Part shown: positions 35,892 to 43,476 of the stretch, one piece after another
Layout: every line of letters begins with the position of its first letter
Position numbering within the stretch: the first letter of the stretch is position 1
Assembly: GCF_016775475.1 (NCBI RefSeq)
Contig: NZ_JAEUXJ010000011.1
Span: 1 to 64,000, forward strand
Direction: 5' to 3'
Length of the DNA stretch: 64,000 nucleotides
Origin: Belnapia mucosa
GTDB lineage: Bacteria > Pseudomonadota > Alphaproteobacteria > Acetobacterales > Acetobacteraceae
The notes under the pieces: generated by a model
What the model saw: only the letters and a program-made list of their open reading frames with translations
What the model was told of the DNA's origin: nothing
Databases searched by the model: none
Program-made: the position numbers and the translations under genes

Positions 35892-36736
35892 TCGGCCGCC
35901 TCCCGATGCGTCTGGCGAGTGTTGCAGTAGTCGGTGTCCGAGCAGACGAACATCCGCCCGCCCTGGTCGTCGGTTAGGACTTCGTCCAGGTAGCTCTCCC
36001 GGCTGCCGCAGAGGGCACAGGGCGCATCGGCGCGGACCGGCTGGAAGGGATGATCCTCGAAATCGAGGCTCCGCACCGAGGTATAAGGCGGCACGGCATA
36101 GATCCGCTTCTCCCGCCCGGCGCCAAACAGCTGCAAGGCCGGCATGCGGTCCATCTTCGGATTGTCGAAGGCGGGGATGGGCGAGGGCGACATCAGGTAG
36201 CGCCCGCCGACCAGCACCGGATAATTGTAGCTGATCGCTACATGGCCGTGGCGGGCAATATCCTCATAGAGCTTCACATGCATCAGCCCGTAATCGGCCA
36301 GCGCATGCATGCGCCGGGTCTCGGCGACGCGCGGCTCCAGCCGGAACAGCGGTTCCGGCATCGGTACCTGGTAGACCAGGATCTGCCCCTCCCGCAGCCG
36401 CGTCTCCGGGATGCGGTGACGGGTCTGGATGATCGTCGCCTCGGCGGTGCTTTCGGTGGTGGCGACGCCGGCCACCTTGGCGAAGAAGCGGCGGATGGAG
36501 ACGGCATTGGTGGTGTCGTCCGCGCCCTGGTCGATCACCTTCAGCCGGTCGCCGGTGCCGATGACGCTGGCGGTGACGGCGATGCCGCCCGTGCCCCAGC
36601 CATAGGGCAGCGGCATCTCCCGCGCGCCGAAGGGCACCTGATGCCCAGGGATCGCCACCGCCTTCAGCAGGGCGCGGCGGATCATCCGCTTGGTATTCTC
36701 GTCCAGATAGCCGAAATTGTATCCGAGCGCGGTCAT
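35888..36736 (-). CDS. phnJ: Alpha-D-ribose 1-methylphosphonate 5-phosphate C-P lyase PhnJ
   Basis: A 282-residue radical-SAM-like enzyme that breaks the C-P bond. The Fe-S cysteines are Cys240, Cys243, Cys265 and the catalytic-type Cys271 (C-x2-C-x21-C-x5-C), the same spacing as E. coli PhnJ. The N-terminus MTALGYNFGYLDENTKRMIR is the family start, so the ATG at 36736 is chosen and the longer open frame upstream, which overlaps phnI in another frame, is rejected. Overlaps phnI and phnK by 4 bases each. Confidence 0.96.
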   Translation of the reverse strand: MTALGYNFGYLDENTKRMIRRALLKAVAIPGHQVPFGAREMPLPYGWGTGGIAVTASVIGTGDRLKVIDQGADDTTNAVSIRRFFAKVAGVATTESTAEATIIQTRHRIPETRLREGQILVYQVPMPEPLFRLEPRVAETRRMHALADYGLMHVKLYEDIARHGHVAISYNYPVLVGGRYLMSPSPIPAFDNPKMDRMPALQLFGAGREKRIYAVPPYTSVRSLDFEDHPFQPVRADAPCALCGSRESYLDEVLTDDQGGRMFVCSDTDYCNTRQTHREAAE

Positions 36737-37803
36737 TCCCCGCTGGCCTCCCGCCGCAGCAGCCGGATCTTCTCCAGCTCGCTCTGGAAATCGACGTAAT
36801 GCGGCAGCTTGAGGTGCTCGACGAAGCCCGTCGCCTCGACATTGTCGCAGTGGTACAGGACGAATTCCTGGTCCTGGGCTGGTGCCTCCACCGGCTCGCC
36901 CAGCTCCGGCGCGCGCAGCGCCCGGTCTACCAGCGCCATGGCCATCGCCTTGCGTTCGCCATGGCCGAAGACCAGGCCATAGCCGCGGGTGAATTGCGGC
37001 GGCTCGGTCTTCGTGCCGGCGAACTGGTTCACCATCTGGCATTCGGTGACGGTGATCTCGCCGAGCTCGATAGCGAAGCCGAGTTCCGGTGGTTCGAATT
37101 CCACCATAACGGCGCCCATGCGGATCTCGCCGACGAAGGGATGGGCATTGCCATAGCCGCGTTGGGTCGAATAGCCGAGCGAGAGCAGGAAGCCCTCATC
37201 GCCCCGGGCCAGCGCCTGCAACCGCAGCGGCCGCTCGGCGGGAAAGGCCAGCGGCTCCCGGGTCAGGTCGCACGGCTCGGCCTCGGACGACGCCTCGGGC
37301 GCCATCAGCCCCTCCTGCGCCAGAAGGCCGGTGACGCGCGGCATGACGGCCGGTGCGGCCTCCGCCTCCGGCGCGGGCGGCGGCGTGCCTCCCTCGGCGG
37401 CCAGGGCGAAATCCAGCAGCCGGTGGGTGTAGTCGAAGGTCGGGCCCAGCACCTGGCCGCCCGGCAGCTCCTTGTAGGTGGCGCTGATGCGGCGGCGGAT
37501 GCGCATCGCATCGGTCTCCAGAGGCAGGCTGGCGCCGAAGCGGGGCAGGGTGGTGCGGTAGGCGCGCAGCAGGAAGGCCGCCTCGATCAAATCACCCCGG
37601 GCCTGCTTGATGGCCAGCGCCGCGAGGCCGCGATCGTGGCAGGCCCCCTCCGCCATGACCCGGTCCACGGCGAGGCCGAGCTGCGCCTCGATCTGGTCCA
37701 GGGAGAGTTCCGGCAGGGCGGGGTCGCCACGCCGCTCCTCCGCCAGCCAGGCATGCGCGGCCTCGATCGCCCGCTCGCCGCCCTTGACTGCCACATAGGC
37801 CAT
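36733..37803 (-). CDS. phnI: C-P lyase core subunit PhnI
   Basis: A 356-residue protein, close to the E. coli length. The N-terminus MAYVAVKGGERAIEAAH is the family start. LSLGYSTQRGYGNAHPFVGEIRMG and LYHCDNVEATGFVEHLKLPHYVDFQSEL (only ends quoted in practice) are core PhnI segments. PhnI acts as a nucleosidase that, with PhnGHL, replaces adenine of ATP by phosphonate to form the ribosyl triphosphate. A linker of Pro/Ala/Glu near residues 143-160 is longer than usual. Shares one base with the phnH stop and 4 with phnJ. Confidence 0.95.
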   Translation of the reverse strand: MAYVAVKGGERAIEAAHAWLAEERRGDPALPELSLDQIEAQLGLAVDRVMAEGACHDRGLAALAIKQARGDLIEAAFLLRAYRTTLPRFGASLPLETDAMRIRRRISATYKELPGGQVLGPTFDYTHRLLDFALAAEGGTPPPAPEAEAAPAVMPRVTGLLAQEGLMAPEASSEAEPCDLTREPLAFPAERPLRLQALARGDEGFLLSLGYSTQRGYGNAHPFVGEIRMGAVMVEFEPPELGFAIELGEITVTECQMVNQFAGTKTEPPQFTRGYGLVFGHGERKAMAMALVDRALRAPELGEPVEAPAQDQEFVLYHCDNVEATGFVEHLKLPHYVDFQSELEKIRLLRREASGE

Positions 37804-38396
37804 CAGCCGGCCTCCTCGATGCGGGTGGTACGGGGCAGGGCCACGAGCCGCGGCCCGGCGCAGAGCACCAGATCGACGCCGCGCGGAAACCGCGTCGCAT
37901 TCGCGGCCCAATCCGGCAGGAAGGAGTCCGGCAAGCCTTCGACCCGCAGGGGATGGCTGTTCTCGATCCCCGGGCCGGACAGGCGCCAGGCCTCTTCCTC
38001 CTCCAGCGCCGCGACCTGGAGGACCAGCGTCGCCGAGCGGTGCGGCTCCTCCTCGGTCCCCGCCGCCAGAGCGGCCAGCGGCGGCATCGGGCCGCTGGCC
38101 AGCAGGAAGGCGGCCTCGCCCGGCCTGGCCACCAGCGGGCAGCCGGCATGGAAGCGCAACCAGGCCTCGGCGGCCGGGCCGGCATCGGTCCAGACCGGCG
38201 TCTCGGCATCGGCCATGGTCAGCAGCGCCGCGGCGGCGGCCGGGGAGAGCGGCGCCGGCGCCTCCGGCAGGGCCGCGAGGCGCTGCACCCGGCCGGGCCG
38301 GGCCATCGCTTCCAGCAGGGCGCGGAAGCAGGATTGCGCATCCGCCACCGGATCGGCGAAACCGGGCGTCAGGGGCATCGAATCCAGCGGGGTCAT
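37803..38396 (-). CDS. phnH: C-P lyase core subunit PhnH
   Basis: A 197-residue PhnH homologue, a PLP-transferase-like fold without PLP. Typical segments are LTPGFADPVADAQSCFRALLEAMARPG near the N-terminus and GPGIENSHPLRVEGLP, FPRGVDLVL near the C-terminus. It forms the PhnGHIJ core. The ATG at 38396 overlaps the end of phnG by 4 bases; a longer open frame upstream is only the shadow of phnG. Confidence 0.92.
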   Translation of the reverse strand: MTPLDSMPLTPGFADPVADAQSCFRALLEAMARPGRVQRLAALPEAPAPLSPAAAAALLTMADAETPVWTDAGPAAEAWLRFHAGCPLVARPGEAAFLLASGPMPPLAALAAGTEEEPHRSATLVLQVAALEEEEAWRLSGPGIENSHPLRVEGLPDSFLPDWAANATRFPRGVDLVLCAGPRLVALPRTTRIEEAG

Positions 38397-38866
38397 CGCA
38401 TCGTCGCCATGGTGAAGAACTCCACCCGCGTGGCTGCGGCCTTCGCCGCCTCCCGCGCCGTCCGTGCCGCCTCCGCCGCGGCCAGGGGCTCGATCACCGC
38501 CGCCAGCAGCGCCGGGCGCCGGTCGGGATCCTGCAAGGCGGCATCCAGCACCGCCGCCAGTTCCGCCTGGCGCGCATCGCGGCCGGCGACATAGGCATGG
38601 CCGACCGTGCCATCCTCCAGCCGCACGCTGCACCGGGTCACGGTCATCTCGCCGAGGTTGAAGGGCGCGCCATCGCCGCCCTGGCGGCCGCGCGTCATCA
38701 CCAGCCCGGTCTCCGGACCGCGGAGCCGGATATGCGGAGGCAGGGCGGGTGCCTCGGCGAGTCGGGCCGCAATGGTGGCGGCATCGGCACGGGCCAGCAG
38801 GCCCATCCATCGCCGGCGCATCGCCTGGAGCAGCGGCGGATCGGGCAGGGCGGGTTCAGGAACCAT
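38393..38866 (-). CDS. phnG: C-P lyase core subunit PhnG
   Basis: A 157-residue PhnG homologue and the first gene of the minus-strand operon. RRRWMGLLARADAATI (residues about 17-32) and FNLGEMTVTRCSVRLEDGTVGHAYVAGRD are family features. A purine-rich GTGAGGAT lies directly before the ATG at 38866 but very close, so ATG at residue 16 is an alternative. It is divergent from phnF with the likely PhnF operator 15-35 bases upstream of its start. Confidence 0.9.
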   Translation of the reverse strand: MVPEPALPDPPLLQAMRRRWMGLLARADAATIAARLAEAPALPPHIRLRGPETGLVMTRGRQGGDGAPFNLGEMTVTRCSVRLEDGTVGHAYVAGRDARQAELAAVLDAALQDPDRRPALLAAVIEPLAAAEAARTAREAAKAAATRVEFFTMATMR

Positions 38867-38880
38867 ATCCTCACTCTAAA

Positions 38881-38901
38881 GTCTAGACAAGTGGACGTCC
38901 A
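38881..38901. promoter_or_regulatory. Putative PhnF operator in the divergent phnG-phnF gap
   Basis: Two adjacent palindromes lie in the 76-base gap: GTCTAGAC (38881-38888), the core form of HutC-type GntR operators, and TGGACGTCCA (38892-38901). Both sit where a repressor would cover promoters of both directions. Which of the two PhnF binds is not decided by sequence. Confidence 0.65.
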
Positions 38902-38942
38902 GCCATTTACGGTTCCCGACAATCACATGGCAGGCGAGGCCC

Positions 38943-39710
38943 ATGGTTGAAAATTTAATGAACAACGGCGCAGGTCATAGCGCCGGTGCTCCCCTCGCGC
39001 GGGGGCAGGGGGTCGCGCTCTGGCGGCAGATCGCCGGCAGCCTGGAGCGGGAGATCTCGGGCGGCGGCCTTGCCCCTGGCGCTCGGCTGCCGACCGAGGC
39101 CGAGCTTTCGGCCCGCTTCGGCGTGAACCGCCATACCGTCCGCCGCGCCATGGAGGAGCTGGAGACGCGCGGTCTCGTGCGGGTCGAGCAGGGCCGCGGC
39201 AGCTTCGTCGCCGAGGATGTCCTCGACTACCCGGTCGGTCCCCGCACCCGCTTCTCCGAGACCATCCGCCGGCAGAACCGCGAGCCCCAGGGCCGGCTGA
39301 TCCGGGTGGAGGAGGTGCCGGCCGAGGCCTCGATCGCCGAGCAGCTCCGCCTCCGCCGCGGCCGCCCGGTGATCATGGCGGAGCGGCTGAGCCTGGTGGA
39401 TGGCAGGCCGGTAGCGATCGGCACCCATTGGTTCTCCGCCGCGCGCTTCCCGACCATCGCGGCGCTGCTGAGCGAGGATTCCTCGATCACCCGGGCGCTG
39501 GCCAAGCTCGGCGTGCCGGATTTCCAACGCCAGGCGACCCGCATCACCGCCCGTCTGCCGACGCCGGAGGAAGCCGTACTGCTGGAGCAGTCGCGCAACC
39601 GGCCGGTGCTGGTGACCGAGGCGTTGAATGTCGATCCGCAGGGCAATCCGGTGGAGGTGAGCTTCGGCTGCTACGCCTCCGGCCGGGTCCAGATCGTGGC
39701 GGAGAGCTGA
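38943..39710 (+). CDS. phnF: Phosphonate regulator PhnF (GntR family, HutC/UTRA type)
   Basis: A 255-residue GntR regulator with a winged HTH (LARGQGVALWRQIAGSLEREI start, GARLPTEAELSARFGVNRHTVRRAMEELETRGLV, residues about 38-72, quoted here as LPTEAELSARFGVNRHTVRR) and a C-terminal UTRA ligand domain. It controls phosphonate genes, most likely repressing the divergent phnG operon and itself. ATG at 38943 or at 38958 (MNNGAG) may be used. The second phnM-like gene starts 2 bases after its stop. Confidence 0.9.
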   Translation: MVENLMNNGAGHSAGAPLARGQGVALWRQIAGSLEREISGGGLAPGARLPTEAELSARFGVNRHTVRRAMEELETRGLVRVEQGRGSFVAEDVLDYPVGPRTRFSETIRRQNREPQGRLIRVEEVPAEASIAEQLRLRRGRPVIMAERLSLVDGRPVAIGTHWFSAARFPTIAALLSEDSSITRALAKLGVPDFQRQATRITARLPTPEEAVLLEQSRNRPVLVTEALNVDPQGNPVEVSFGCYASGRVQIVAES

Positions 39711-39712
39711 CC

Positions 39713-40852
39713 ATGACGGGCTGGCGCATCGCCGGCGGCACGGTGCTGCGGGACGGCGCCCTGGCGCCGGGGGAGCTGGCGCTGGCCGATGGGTATGTGG
39801 CGGAGGCGGTACTGCCCGGCGCCCGGCGGCTGGATGCCTCCGGCCTGCTGGTGCTGCCCGGGCTGGTCGATATCCATGGCGATGCGCATGAGCGTGCCTT
39901 GCAACCGCGGCCGGGAATCGGCTTCCCGCCGGCGCTCGCCATCCGCGACAGCGCGGCGCAACTCCTCGCCGCCGGCATCACCACCGCCTTCCTCGGCGTG
40001 ACCCTGTCCTGGGAGCCGGGGTTGCGGTCGCTGGAGATGTGGCGGGCGCTGATGGCGGCGCTGGATGCGGCCCGGCCGCTGCCTCTCGATGTCCGCGTCC
40101 ATCTCCGCTTCGAGGCGGATAATCTCGAGGCGCTGGAGGATGCGCTGGCCGATATCGCGGCCGGGCGCGTGCATCTGCTCGGCTTCAACGACCACACGCC
40201 CTCGATCCTGAAGAAGCTCGGCAATCCGAAGGAGCTGGCGAAATATGCCGGCCGCGCGGGCCTCTCGCCGGAGGCCTTCCGCGAGCTGATCGAAGGCATT
40301 GCCGCCCGCCGCGATGCGGTGCCGGCGGCCCGGGGGCGGCTCGCCGATGCCGCCGCCACGGCCGGCATCCCGATGCTCAGTCATGACGATGCGACGCTCG
40401 GCGACCGCGCGCTCTACCGCTCGCTCGGCGCCCGGCTCTGCGAATTCCCGATGGCGGAGGAGGTCGCCGCCGATGCCTGCGCCCATGGTGAGGCGGTGGT
40501 GATGGGCGCGCCGAATGTGGTGCGGGGCGGCAGCCATCTCGGCTGGGCCAGCGCCGCGCCGCTGGCCGAGCGCGGCCTCGTCACCGTGCTCGCCAGCGAC
40601 TATCACTGGCCGGCCCTGCTGGAAGCGCCCTTCGCCATGGCGCGGCGTGGCCGGCTGGGGCTGGCGGAGGCCTGGGCGCTGGTCTCGGCCAATCCGGCGG
40701 CGGCGGCGGGGCTGGCGGATCGCGGCGCACTGCGGCCGGGAATGCGGGGCGATGTGGTGGTGGTCGATCCGGCCGGGCCCACCGTGCTCGCCACCTTCTG
40801 CGGCGGCGAGCCGGCACTGCTGACCGGGGCGGCGGTGGCGCGCCTCGGCTAA
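39713..40852 (+). CDS. Second PhnM-like amidohydrolase
   Basis: A 379-residue paralogue of PhnM located behind phnF. Its metal motif is VDIHGDAHERALQPRPG instead of HTDNLER, followed by GITTAFLGVTLSWEPG, SHDDATLGDRALY and GAPNVVRGGSHLGW. Annotated family members are called ribose 1-methylphosphonate 5-triphosphate diphosphatases, but the altered motif suggests a different phosphonate-derived substrate. It is co-transcribed with phnF (2-base gap) and its stop overlaps the stop of the convergent membrane-protein gene by 4 bases. Confidence 0.85.
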   Translation: MTGWRIAGGTVLRDGALAPGELALADGYVAEAVLPGARRLDASGLLVLPGLVDIHGDAHERALQPRPGIGFPPALAIRDSAAQLLAAGITTAFLGVTLSWEPGLRSLEMWRALMAALDAARPLPLDVRVHLRFEADNLEALEDALADIAAGRVHLLGFNDHTPSILKKLGNPKELAKYAGRAGLSPEAFRELIEGIAARRDAVPAARGRLADAAATAGIPMLSHDDATLGDRALYRSLGARLCEFPMAEEVAADACAHGEAVVMGAPNVVRGGSHLGWASAAPLAERGLVTVLASDYHWPALLEAPFAMARRGRLGLAEAWALVSANPAAAAGLADRGALRPGMRGDVVVVDPAGPTVLATFCGGEPALLTGAAVARLG

Positions 40853-42480
40853 GGCCTCTCCCAGGTGAAGCGCCGCAGGTCGAGGGCGCAGAGGCCGGTC
40901 ACGCCCCAATGGGCCGCATAGGCGCGCACCTGCGGCAGGTAGTCCGGGTCCTCGGGGATGGCTGAGGGCCAGAAGGGTGGGTTGAAGGTGGAGATGCCGT
41001 TGATCGTCGGCACATGCCGGACGGCCGCCACCAGCATCGCCTCGGTATTGTGGTTGTAGGGGTTGGCGATCTCCTCGCCGAAGCGGCTCTCGGTCCGCGC
41101 GGCGGAGACATAGAGGGCGCGGCATTCGGGCGGCGCCGGCGGTACTGCGGCGAGCCGGCCCGCCTCCAATGGCCGGTCGAGGAAGAGCGGCGCATAGCCA
41201 TTCGCCTGCTCGGCCAGTAGCAGGGCGCAGAGTGCGGCCATGGCCAGCCGCGGCAGGCGCCGTGCCTCGGCCGAGAGCAGCGCCATCGCCAGCAGCAAGA
41301 CCGGCAGGGTGAGGAAGATCTGGTAGCGTGCCACCACCCGCGCCGCCTTGGCCCCCGGCACGAAGCGATAGACCAGCGACCAGCCGGTGACGCCATCGGC
41401 CTGGAGGCAGAGCGCCCAGGTGACGACGACGGCCAGCGCCAGGGCCCGCAGCAACGCGACCCGCCCCGGCGGCACCGCTCCAGCGCCACGCCAGAGCCAG
41501 ACCAGGGAGCCAGCGAAGGCGAGCAGCAGCAGGGGCGGCATCCCCGTCATCCGCTCGGACCAGAAGGGGAAGCCGGGGCGGAAGGCGGCGTTCAGCCCCC
41601 GCACCAGCCAACCCCAGAGGTAATTCGCTTCCCCCACATGGATGATGTCGAGCGGCGAGGGGACGTGCAGCAGCACATCCGACCAGGGATGCATCCCCGT
41701 CTCTGCAGCCTTCGGCAGGTAGAGCAGGAGGAAGGGCAGTTCCAGCAACGCCGCCAGCAACGCCAGGCCGAGCAGCGGCCAGGCTTCCGCCCGCATCGCC
41801 GCCCAGAGCCGCCGCCGCGCCACCGGCCCCGCCACCAGCAGCCAAGCGAGCAACATCACCCCGCCGCACCAGGCGAAATACCAAGCCATGTAGAAGCCGG
41901 TCAGCAGGCAGGCGGCGAAGCCGACGGCGAATCCGGCGCCCCAGCGCAGCAGAGCGCCACGCCGGCCCTCCAGCAGTGCCCTGACCGTGCCATGCGCCAG
42001 CAGCGCCAGAACCGGGACGAAGCCGATGCTGAAGAGCTGTGCATGGTTGCCGCGGATAAAGAGGTTGTTGCTGATGGTGAAGAGCGCGGCGCCGAGCAAC
42101 GCCCAACCCCAGCCCAGGCCGAACATCCGCCGCCCGAGCGCATAGGTGCCGAGGAAGCCGATCACCCGCGTCGCGGCATTCACCAGCTCACCGCCCAGGA
42201 AGGGATCGGCACCGGCGGCGCGGAAGCCGGCCTGCAACAGGCCGAACAGCAGGTAGCCGTCGTTGTAGCCGAGCGTGCCGGGAACCGGGAAAAAGTAGTC
42301 CGTCCGGTCCCAGGCCGAGAAGCCGCGCAGCAGATTCGGCCAGTGCTCCATGATCGCCAGCGCGATCACCGCGTCGTGCCGGTCGCCCAGCAGCAGGGTG
42401 AAGCCATTGCCGATCTGCTGGCGGAAGAAGAAGGCGACGGCCAGCAGGCAGGCGAGGCCGATCGCGAGCGACCGCCTCAT
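40849..42480 (-). CDS. Polytopic membrane protein, GT-C glycosyltransferase-like
   Basis: A 543-residue protein with about 11-12 hydrophobic segments and a soluble C-terminal tail of roughly 130 residues. The first periplasmic-type loop carries a DRHDAVIALAIMEHW segment and the WDRTDYFFPVPGTLGYNDGY loop, a layout like GT-C enzymes where an acidic pair follows the first helix. No GT-C family can be named with certainty. The stop overlaps phnM-like on the other strand, and the start overlaps the DUF4345 gene by 4 bases, forming a three-gene operon. Confidence 0.7.
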   Translation of the reverse strand: MRRSLAIGLACLLAVAFFFRQQIGNGFTLLLGDRHDAVIALAIMEHWPNLLRGFSAWDRTDYFFPVPGTLGYNDGYLLFGLLQAGFRAAGADPFLGGELVNAATRVIGFLGTYALGRRMFGLGWGWALLGAALFTISNNLFIRGNHAQLFSIGFVPVLALLAHGTVRALLEGRRGALLRWGAGFAVGFAACLLTGFYMAWYFAWCGGVMLLAWLLVAGPVARRRLWAAMRAEAWPLLGLALLAALLELPFLLLYLPKAAETGMHPWSDVLLHVPSPLDIIHVGEANYLWGWLVRGLNAAFRPGFPFWSERMTGMPPLLLLAFAGSLVWLWRGAGAVPPGRVALLRALALAVVVTWALCLQADGVTGWSLVYRFVPGAKAARVVARYQIFLTLPVLLLAMALLSAEARRLPRLAMAALCALLLAEQANGYAPLFLDRPLEAGRLAAVPPAPPECRALYVSAARTESRFGEEIANPYNHNTEAMLVAAVRHVPTINGISTFNPPFWPSAIPEDPDYLPQVRAYAAHWGVTGLCALDLRRFTWERP

Positions 42481-42857
42481 CGCGCCGCCGCCAGCCGGGC
42501 CTGCCAGAGGCAGAGCAGCGGCGTCACCACCAGCTCCATCCCGAGGGCAGCCAGCATCGGCGCCCCCGGCCTGCCACGCAGCAGCAGGCCGAGCAGCCGG
42601 GCGAATCCGCCGAGGACGACGATCGCGGTGAGCAGCCGGAACCGGCCGGTGTGGCGGGCCGGGTCGGGCAGGGTGCTCCAGAAGCCGAATCCGATTCCGA
42701 GCAGGAGGCCGGAGAGATAGCGGACATGGCTATCCGCATCCTCGCCCACCTCGGCGCCGAGCATGCCGAGGCCCGTGAGAACCCCTGCGAATCCGGCCAG
42801 GACCGGCACCAGCCCGCCGAGCGCCACGGCGAGCCGCAAGCCCATGGCCGAGGTCAC
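42477..42857 (-). CDS. DUF4345 family small membrane protein
   Basis: A 126-residue protein with four hydrophobic segments. HVRYLSGLLLGIGFGFWSTLP (about residues 45-65, first 20 quoted) and FRLLTAIVVLGGFARLLG match DUF4345. Function unknown; members are inner-membrane proteins of four helices. The start is taken as GTG at 42857, because GTGA overlaps the stop of the preceding 69-residue gene; ATG at 42845 is an alternative. Confidence 0.75.
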   Translation of the reverse strand: MTSAMGLRLAVALGGLVPVLAGFAGVLTGLGMLGAEVGEDADSHVRYLSGLLLGIGFGFWSTLPDPARHTGRFRLLTAIVVLGGFARLLGLLLRGRPGAPMLAALGMELVVTPLLCLWQARLAAAR

Positions 42858-43063
42858 AGATAGCGCCCGCGTTCCAGGATCTCGAGCGTATAGGCCTTGT
42901 AGGTCATGCCGAGTTCCTCGGCCCGCGCCAACCGGCGCAGCGCGATCTCGCGCGGCGGGGTCTTCCAGGCCTTCTTATGGGCACGGCGCCAGACATAGCC
43001 GCGCCAGGATTCCTCCGGGTCGAGCGGGGGGCCGCCATTATGGCCGATGCGCGGGATGTCCAT
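42854..43063 (-). CDS. Small conserved hypothetical protein (HNGGPPL motif)
   Basis: A 69-residue basic protein starting MDIPRIGHNGGPPLDPEESW and rich in Arg/Lys/Trp in the middle (YVWRRAHKKAWKTP). Proteins with the GHNGGPPL start are common in alphaproteobacteria and often appear near phage or tRNA loci, but have no known role. The C-terminal half is helical and lacks a signal peptide. It begins 52 bases downstream of tRNA-Asn on the same strand and heads the three-gene operon with the membrane proteins. Confidence 0.65.
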   Translation of the reverse strand: MDIPRIGHNGGPPLDPEESWRGYVWRRAHKKAWKTPPREIALRRLARAEELGMTYKAYTLEILERGRYL

Positions 43064-43114
43064 GCGCCACCGATAGCGGTCGGGGCGGGGGATCGGCAAG
43101 CGGGTGGGGAAGGA

Positions 43115-43189
43115 TGGCTCCGGCGGTTGGATTCGAACCAACGACCAACGGATTAACAGTCCGCTGCGCTACCGCTGCGCCACGCCGGA
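43115..43189 (-). tRNA. tRNA-Asn (anticodon GTT)
   Basis: Read on the minus strand, the 75-nt cloverleaf has a TCCGGCG/CGCCGGA acceptor stem, anticodon GTT (complement of 43155-43157) in loop CTGTTAA, a TTCGAATC T-loop, and an encoded CCA end. Discriminator base G is usual for tRNA-Asn. Confidence 0.96.
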
Positions 43190-43240
43190 TCAGCCAGGGC
43201 GGCGCCTATAGCAGGCTACCGCCGCCGACGAAAGTCCCCT

Positions 43241-43314
43241 TGGAGGTCCGGGGCGGAATTGAACCGCCGTAGCAGGTTTTGCAGACCTGTGCCTGACCAC
43301 TCGGCCACCGGACC
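43241..43314 (-). tRNA. tRNA-Cys (anticodon GCA)
   Basis: The 74-nt minus-strand cloverleaf has acceptor GGTCCGG/CCGGACC, anticodon GCA (complement of 43280-43282) in loop CTGCAAA, T-loop TTCAATTC and an encoded CCA. The unpaired discriminator is U (T), as expected for tRNA-Cys. It lies 51 bases upstream of tRNA-Asn and is probably in the same transcript. Confidence 0.96.
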
Positions 43315-43394
43315 GCCGAGGCGAAGCTCGTGCGACCGCGCCTCTATCGGGCCAGCGGGCCGGCAGGTCAAGCGCTGCGCCGCAACAGGGCGGC

Positions 43395-43424
43395 TTGGCT
43401 TGGCGCCGGGCCGGCCCGTATAAC
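43395..43424 (+). promoter_or_regulatory. Candidate sigma-70 promoter for pcm-tolC
   Basis: TTGGCT (43395-43400) and TATAAC (43419-43424) are spaced 18 bases apart in front of the pcm leader hairpin. It is the only promoter-like pair in the gap between the tRNAs and pcm; it is a prediction by eye. Confidence 0.45.
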
Positions 43425-43433
43425 CGCCTGCAT

Positions 43434-43455
43434 CCCCGGGGGAACGCCCCCGGGG
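43434..43455. promoter_or_regulatory. Very strong GC hairpin in the pcm leader
   Basis: Nine-base perfect arms CCCCGGGGG and CCCCCGGGG flank an AACG loop, ending 5 bases before the GGAGGT ribosome site of pcm. It would be in the 5' leader about 10 bases after the -10 box, where it could stabilise the mRNA or limit translation. No T-run follows. Confidence 0.6.
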
Positions 43456-43476
43456 TGCCTGGAGGTCGTGGCTCAG

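Noticed and set aside
43115..43314. tRNA pair as an integration (att) site
   Set aside because: No integrase, no repeated tRNA 3' fragment within the window, and ordinary chromosomal genes on both sides.
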